From: Limnochordia bacterium
Lineage (GTDB): Bacteria > Bacillota > Limnochordia > Darwinibacteriales > B1SED10-159
NCBI GenBank assembly: GCA_007132255.1
Contig: SLOZ01000104.1
Location: 1 to 10,316 of the forward strand
Direction of reading: 5' to 3'
Length of the DNA stretch: 10,316 nucleotides
The notes beneath the pieces are model-generated. The model had not been told where the DNA came from. It was given only the letters and a program-made list of their open reading frames with translations, and ran no database searches. A program made the position numbers and the translations under genes. Positions 6,245-10,316 of the stretch are shown here, piece by piece. Numbering within the stretch: the first letter of the stretch is position 1; each line of letters begins with the position of its first letter.

Positions 6245-7003
6245 GTGAACCAACAGCAGTTTCAGACGGCCTGCCAGTCCCTCCAGCAGCGTCGTCAAGA
6301 TCCCAATTCCATTGGCACCCTGGGCGAGAAAAGCCTGCACTGGGTTTTGAAGCACTATCTGCAGCCGAACCCGGCCCATCACGAAACAGCCATCGGACCT
6401 TACGTGGCAGATATCTTCGACGAGCGGGGTGTGCTCGAGATCCAAACCCGTAACTTCGATCAACTGCGCCAAAAACTGGATTTTTACCTGCCGCAGTATC
6501 CTGTCACCGTGGTGTATCCCATCGCTGCTCGCAAACGTCTGCTCTGGTTGGATGAAACCACCGGGCACATCTCCAGCAAGCGACTGAGTCCCAAACGCGG
6601 TAGCATCCACGAGGTCTTTCCCGAGCTTTACCGCATCAAGGGCTGGCTGCAGCACCCCAATCTCCATGTGCTGTTGGTATGCTTGGAATTGGAGGAATAC
6701 CGTTATCTTAACGGCTGGGGCCGCGGAGGGAAGCGGGGATCCAGCCGGGCTGATCGCATTCCCGTCCAGCTTGTGGAAGAAGTGTTTCTCCAGAACCCAT
6801 GGGACTTTGCCCTCTTTCTTCCGGAATCGCTGCCCGAACAGTTCACTTCGGAAGATTATCGGATCGCTGCCAAACTCAGCCTGCGGCTAGCGCAGATCGG
6901 CCTCAATATCCTTTACCATATGGGAGCGGTGGTGCGCTGTGGACGCCAAGGTCGTTCTTACCTTTACGCTCGAACGGACAACTGGCGTAAGGATTCAATG
7001 TAA
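6245..7003 (+). CDS. Uncharacterised protein, PD-(D/E)XK nuclease-like N-terminus and winged-helix-like C-terminus
   Basis: A 252-residue cytoplasmic protein with no signal peptide or membrane helix. The GTG start is set by GGAGG (6233-6237) 7 bases upstream. Residues 24-71 have the order expected of a PD-(D/E)XK nuclease core: a helix with G27-E28, a strand ending in D56 (IGPYVADI), and E65-x-Q67 in the next strand (GVLEIQT), with Gln in place of the usual Lys. The middle contains basic and aromatic stretches (VTVVYPIAARKRLLW, LSPKRGS, ADRIPVQLVEE). Residues about 200-243 (FTSEDYRIAAKLSLRLAQIGLNIL, then GAVVRCGRQGRSYLYA) look like a winged helix with its beta wing. I recall similar hypothetical proteins in Firmicutes but no assigned function. 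DNA binding or cleavage is an inference from the motif spacing. Its leader contains the terminator hairpin, so it is probably transcribed separately. Confidence 0.85.
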   Translation: MNQQQFQTACQSLQQRRQDPNSIGTLGEKSLHWVLKHYLQPNPAHHETAIGPYVADIFDERGVLEIQTRNFDQLRQKLDFYLPQYPVTVVYPIAARKRLLWLDETTGHISSKRLSPKRGSIHEVFPELYRIKGWLQHPNLHVLLVCLELEEYRYLNGWGRGGKRGSSRADRIPVQLVEEVFLQNPWDFALFLPESLPEQFTSEDYRIAAKLSLRLAQIGLNILYHMGAVVRCGRQGRSYLYARTDNWRKDSM

Positions 7004-7346
7004 ACCACGGCTATGTCTGAAAAACGCTTTGGCAGGCGGTTTTGCGGCAATCACGCCTTATTTGTTTCGCGATCTGGCCCAAAATCATAGGTGCTCGCCT
7101 GGTAGAGGAAGGTATTTCTGCCATCATTGGGGAAGACAGTCTATGAAGAAGCGCCGTAGTTTGATACGCCTCTTTGAAGCTGGATGCAGGTCGTGCCCAC
7201 GGTAGTCAGCGTCCAACGATGACGTCCCAGCTATGCAGCACCCATCGCGGAGGATCCAATACCCAGCATGACAAGGGATGGCCTTGGTAGTAGAGGAACA
7301 CACTGGCTGCTCTAACGAAAGTTCGCGGCCCAAAGGAGGAGTTACC
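7004..7346. other. Spacer with possible decayed coding fragments
   Basis: No intact gene. Just after the upstream stop, a weak hairpin near 7020-7043 (AAAAC...GGTTTT with a bulge) could be a poor terminator. Two short plus-strand stretches in different frames read like protein: LKNALAGGFAAITPYLFRDL (about 7017-7076) and PKIIGARLVEEGISAIIGED (7078-7137, stop TGA 7144-7146). They could be pieces of one frameshifted gene, but I do not recognise it. A 20-codon frame at 7143-7205 (basic, three Cys) has only a weak GGGGAAG upstream. The right end holds the strong ribosome site AAGGAGGA (7333-7340). Confidence 0.4.
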
Positions 7347-7940
7347 ATGATGTCCATGCTGCGCTGTGAAGTCTGCGGGTATGTTCAGACGAAGGAGGCC
7401 ATGGGCCAGAAGTGTCCTGCCTGTGGGGCACCGGGGAAAGCCATAAAGTCGTACACCTTGGCCATGAGTCCCCAGCGCTATCGACTGCTGTCTTGGAAAA
7501 TTCATCCGATCCTGGTGCATTTCCCATCAGTATTCACGATCCTAGCGTTGGTCTTTGTCGTACTGCGCTTTGGCGCACCCCTCCAGTGGCTGCCTTTTTT
7601 GGATGCTGGACTGCGCTGGACCATGGGTTCCCTGCCGCTGTTCGCACTGCTCAGTTTCTTCACCGGACGTATGGATGCCCAAGCACGGTTTAAAAAGTTG
7701 TCGTCGCAGCATTTGCGCCGCAAGATCCAAGTGGGTATTACCCTGTTCCTCCTCAGTCTTGTGGGCGCCTGGCAGGTCTTAGCCAGCGAGACCATTTCGC
7801 TTTGGCTGCTGCCTTTGGCCTTCGCCATGAATCTCTGTACCGGATTGCTGGGACGACTCGGTGGCGAGTTGAACTGCGCCTTCGTGATCGACACACCGAA
7901 CAAAAAGGATAAGCGAACTAACAAAGAGAGTACCACATAG
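7347..7940 (+). CDS. Rubredoxin-type zinc ribbon fused to a DUF2231-like membrane domain
   Basis: A 197-residue membrane protein. ATG 7347 is chosen over upstream options because AAGGAGGA lies 6 bases before it; a second ATG follows immediately. Residues 5-29 are a short rubredoxin-like metal site: C7-x2-C10-G-Y and C23-P-x-C26-G-A-P, as in the C-terminal domain of rubrerythrin, where four Cys bind Fe or Zn. A linker follows, then KIHPILVHFP (51-60), the hallmark start of DUF2231 membrane proteins. Hydrophobic helices lie at about 55-75, 92-106, 127-146 and 150-170, with a basic cytoplasmic tail. His53, His58 and His122 are candidate haem or metal ligands. A redox or electron-transfer role in the membrane is inferred; no partner gene is adjacent. 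Domain recognition is fairly sure, function is not. Confidence 0.88.
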   Translation: MMSMLRCEVCGYVQTKEAMGQKCPACGAPGKAIKSYTLAMSPQRYRLLSWKIHPILVHFPSVFTILALVFVVLRFGAPLQWLPFLDAGLRWTMGSLPLFALLSFFTGRMDAQARFKKLSSQHLRRKIQVGITLFLLSLVGAWQVLASETISLWLLPLAFAMNLCTGLLGRLGGELNCAFVIDTPNKKDKRTNKESTT

Positions 7941-8574
7941 GCAAACTCCTTGGCGGCCTTGGGTGTGGGCACCGCTGTTTTGCTTGAGGGCCCGTGCGCT
8001 CCGAATCACCCAAAGACAGTCCCGGGAGCGTGGCTTCGCTGGCGTTATACTATTGAAATGCCAGCAGCAGGGAGCATTCAGCAGCAATTAGCCGACGTTG
8101 CTGCCCTTTGCGGACGTACGCTTGGAGAACTGGGTTGGAAAAGGCGCTGGAACGGTGCCGCACTGGGCATACGACATGGGCGAAATCATACCGAGAGCGG
8201 TATGGTTTCTTTCGCGTCACAGCAGGGTCCCAAACCAGCGTTGGCGAAGATTATGGAGAAACGAATAAGCACCCATTCAAGATACCTCGGTGTCCGCTTT
8301 GCTGCTGGGGACACCACTTATGATCCTACTGGCAGCCCGGTTTCACGAAGAACAATGGGTGAGCGGAACGACCTTTAGCAGGCGTTTCTCCGAGCCGAAC
8401 TGCCAACTTCAGGTGTTGAAACACGTCAATGAAACAGGCCTGCTAGTCGCTGGCTAGGGGGTATCCCTTGTTTTCTGGGTCTACTTTGTGACACCACCGC
8501 TCAGCTGCGCATCGCAGCAGCCATGTCTCCGGTTAAGGGTTTCCTAGAATGCATAGTAAAGTGGGACGATCAGT
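7941..8574. other. Spacer with possible decayed coding fragments
   Basis: About 630 bases without an intact gene. Protein-like open stretches occur in three plus-strand frames in sequence: MPAAGSIQQQLADVAALCGR (from ATG 8058), then LEKALERCRTGHTTWAKSYR (around 8130-8195), then a frame with a hydrophobic run, SVSALLLGTPLMILLAARF, that continues to TAG near 8457. None has a ribosome site. The pattern would fit one gene broken by frameshifts, or chance. TATACT at 8046-8051 looks like a -10 box but has no -35 partner. A 6-bp dyad GCTGCG/CGCAGC lies at 8504-8518. No terminator is clear after the upstream gene. Confidence 0.4.
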
Positions 8575-10316
8575 ATGTATGAACAGATCAGCAGTTATCT
8601 CGGCAGCCAATGGCTGCAAAACCTCCTCAATACAGCACCAGATAGGGGACGTCTGCAGCGGGGGCAGCAGTACCACCACCAAGGTCGCGTGGCCGACGTC
8701 GTCATCGATAGCACTGGCAGGGCGAAATCCCAGGTGGAAGGCGGCTACTCCATGTACGAGACGTCCATTAAGTGGCCGGCTTTGCGAGCCCAGGACCAAA
8801 TCCAACTGCGCCGCTTGGCGGGTCAGCCCCAGGAACTCCACCGCTATATAACATCCGATGCCGGGCGAGACTTGCTGCCGCCCGATTGGGACAGTATGAC
8901 CTGCCGCTGTACCTGCCCGGATTGGGCGGTCCCCTGTAAGCATATGGTAGCTTTGGCCTTGGAGCTCAGCCAGGAGCTGCGCGGTTCCTGGGAGCTGGTT
9001 TGGTGGCTGTGGGGTATGGATGCGCCTACGGATGCGGGTTCGGAGCCTGCCACGGCGTATCGAAAACCGGATACCACAAGTCCGCTTATCAAAGAACCCC
9101 CGCTGCCGAACGTGCCTTGGAGCGAACCAGCCTGGTGGCAGTGTTTACCAGACCAGGCTGCCTTTTACCGCCAGCGCAGCCTCAAAGCCGAGCTTAAGGA
9201 AACGCTGCAGCAGGCTGCGCTGGCGGCCGCTAAGCCTGCCGTCACCGTCAGCCGTTCACCGGAGGGACCGGTCAAGCTCTTTGCTCTGCAAAACCAATTT
9301 CTGCTGGACACCGCCGATCATCCAGGAAGTCTAGAGCCACACATGCAGACCGGCGCCGCCGCTTGGTTTGGCAGTACGGCGGATCTTTTGACTTTTACCT
9401 TCGCAGACAGCGGGGAACTGGATCGCACCTGGCGTTTTTTGGGCTGCGTTCTCAGCTTCGCCCGCTGGTTGGCGGCCAGCGGCTGCTTTACAGCCCAGTA
9501 CCGCCACCAAGGGCGCCAAGGGCAGGTGCACTTTGGACCCAGCCTTACCGATCCCAGCGCGGCTCAGTACATGGCGTATCTCCATGCCATTTATCCCGAA
9601 GGCATGGCTGAATCCGTTCAAGGTCAGCCACTGCAAGCTGGAGCGGTTATCGAGCCACTGCTGCATACGCTGCTGGGACGCTGGCTGTGGCAGGGTCGTC
9701 CGCAGGCGCGGATTGCCCAGGGGGCCGCGGCTCTCTACTACGGCGAAGTGATCGTCCATGATCCGCGACTGCAGTCCTGGCTGGCGGCCGCAGAATTGGC
9801 CACCCTGCCAGGCCAAGCAGCCGTAAAAATTGACGATACCCAAAGCGATGGTTATCTGCTCCAGATCGGCGTTTTGTTGGAAGACCAGCCCTTTCTGCCC
9901 ATGCCAGATTTTCTGACGCATCGACGTTGGCAGAGCTACGGACCGGCCCTGCAGAGTTTGGTGGAACCGGTGCTGCTGGAAAACCAATACCTGCAGCGCT
10001 GCTTAGACGACGGTTTCTGGGAAACGCGACTCTCGGGAAAACAGCTGAGCCGCTTTCTCAAGACTTGTCCCGAGGTGTTGGAACGACACAAGCTGCGGCT
10101 GCTGCTTCCCAAGGCCATGCAGCAACTGGTTCGACCGAAACTGGTTGTCAAAGCCGCCAGCCAGAAAAAGTCCGGCAAACTCGGCTTAGACTCCTTAGTG
10201 CGCTTTTCTTGGCAGGCCGCCCTCGGCGACCAAGTCCTCTCAGCAGACGAGTTCTCCGAATTGGCACGTTGGGGTGAGGGGATTGTGCGCTTTCGTGACC
10301 ACTATGTGGAGCTGGA
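8575..10316 (+). CDS. SWIM zinc finger / SNF2-type helicase N-terminal part (3' truncated by window edge)
   Basis: One frame stays open from ATG 8575 to the edge (580 codons) and has no stop. An in-frame TAA at 8557-8559 makes this the first possible ATG. The ribosome site is weak (GGGA at 8563-8566). Residues 110-123 form a SWIM finger: C112-T-C114, then C121-K-H123 (preceded by an extra C110), a zinc site used for DNA or protein contact. The middle (about 190-440) is alpha/beta, not recognised. Residues about 450-580 match the SNF2 helicase-associated domain (PF12419 type): QKKSGKLGLDSLVRFSWQAALGD, then LSADEFSELARWGEGIVRFRDHYVEL. In that family a two-lobed SNF2 ATPase follows, so the full protein should be a DNA translocase of about 1000 residues or more. 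In Bacillus subtilis the SWIM protein YwqB and the helicase YwqA are separate neighbours; here they appear fused. The role (DNA repair, transcription recycling or defence) is open. Confidence 0.87.
   Translation, partial: MYEQISSYLGSQWLQNLLNTAPDRGRLQRGQQYHHQGRVADVVIDSTGRAKSQVEGGYSMYETSIKWPALRAQDQIQLRRLAGQPQELHRYITSDAGRDLLPPDWDSMTCRCTCPDWAVPCKHMVALALELSQELRGSWELVWWLWGMDAPTDAGSEPATAYRKPDTTSPLIKEPPLPNVPWSEPAWWQCLPDQAAFYRQRSLKAELKETLQQAALAAAKPAVTVSRSPEGPVKLFALQNQFLLDTADHPGSLEPHMQTGAAAWFGSTADLLTFTFADSGELDRTWRFLGCVLSFARWLAASGCFTAQYRHQGRQGQVHFGPSLTDPSAAQYMAYLHAIYPEGMAESVQGQPLQAGAVIEPLLHTLLGRWLWQGRPQARIAQGAAALYYGEVIVHDPRLQSWLAAAELATLPGQAAVKIDDTQSDGYLLQIGVLLEDQPFLPMPDFLTHRRWQSYGPALQSLVEPVLLENQYLQRCLDDGFWETRLSGKQLSRFLKTCPEVLERHKLRLLLPKAMQQLVRPKLVVKAASQKKSGKLGLDSLVRFSWQAALGDQVLSADEFSELARWGEGIVRFRDHYVEL

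Noticed and set aside
4018..6245. 14-base identical match TGGAGGCGACAGCG at 4018-4031 and 6232-6245
   Set aside because: One shared 14-mer in 10 kb is close to chance expectation; the copy at 6232 is explained by the ribosome site and start, and the copy at 4018 leads into only a three-codon frame.
5666..6667. 333-residue minus-strand frame across the chemoreceptor end and the nuclease-like gene
   Set aside because: It is antisense to two well-supported genes and to the terminator between them, and its translation has no recognisable domain; an open shadow frame from codon bias.
9331..9987. 218-residue minus-strand frame
   Set aside because: It is antisense to the SWIM/SNF2 frame, which is open for 580 codons and has clear domains.
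1..10316. CRISPR array, tRNA, rRNA, transposase or phage module
   Set aside because: No spaced repeats, cloverleaf-like sequences, conserved rRNA motifs, transposase motifs or terminal inverted repeats were seen.

Overview
The window looks like part of a chromosome from a Gram-positive, Firmicutes/Clostridia-type bacterium of moderately high GC content. The evidence is GGAGG-type ribosome sites, GTG and TTG starts, a Ugp-type sugar transporter without a linked ATPase, a Cache chemoreceptor, a lipoprotein, and a SWIM/SNF2 protein like those common in that phylum. No phylogenetic marker is present, so this placement is an inference. No rRNA, tRNA, CRISPR array, insertion sequence or phage gene was seen.

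Layout. At 1-2362 (+) lies the end of an ABC importer operon of the glycerol-3-phosphate (Ugp) type: the C-terminus of the binding protein, a strong hairpin, then the two permeases (ugpA-like and ugpE-like). A bidirectional intrinsic terminator at 2475-2518 closes it. A gene-poor stretch of about 830 bases follows. At 3192-3818 (-) is a small lipoprotein with a good sigma-A-type promoter and a 19-bp Fur-box-like palindrome just downstream of the predicted transcription start. At 4243-6105 (+) is a Cache/HAMP methyl-accepting chemotaxis protein. Two hairpins, the second a clear terminator, separate it from 6245-7003 (+), an uncharacterised protein with a PD-(D/E)XK-nuclease-like N-terminal half and a winged-helix-like C-terminus. 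At 7347-7940 (+) is a rubredoxin-type zinc ribbon joined to a DUF2231-like four-helix membrane domain. From 8575 to the right edge runs the N-terminal 580 residues of a SWIM zinc finger protein that leads into an SNF2-associated domain, so the ATPase motor should lie just outside the window.

How it fits together. The importer genes form one transcription unit for uptake of glycerol phosphate or a sugar, and must borrow an ATPase encoded elsewhere. The remaining genes look like single-gene units separated by long spacers. Spacers over 300 bases total about 2.5 kb, close to a quarter of the window. Several hold short, protein-like open stretches broken by stops and frame changes, which may be gene remnants. 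I saw no convincing defence island or new multi-gene system. The best leads are the putative iron-regulated lipoprotein, the terminator embedded in the leader of the nuclease-like gene, and the SWIM-SNF2 fusion.
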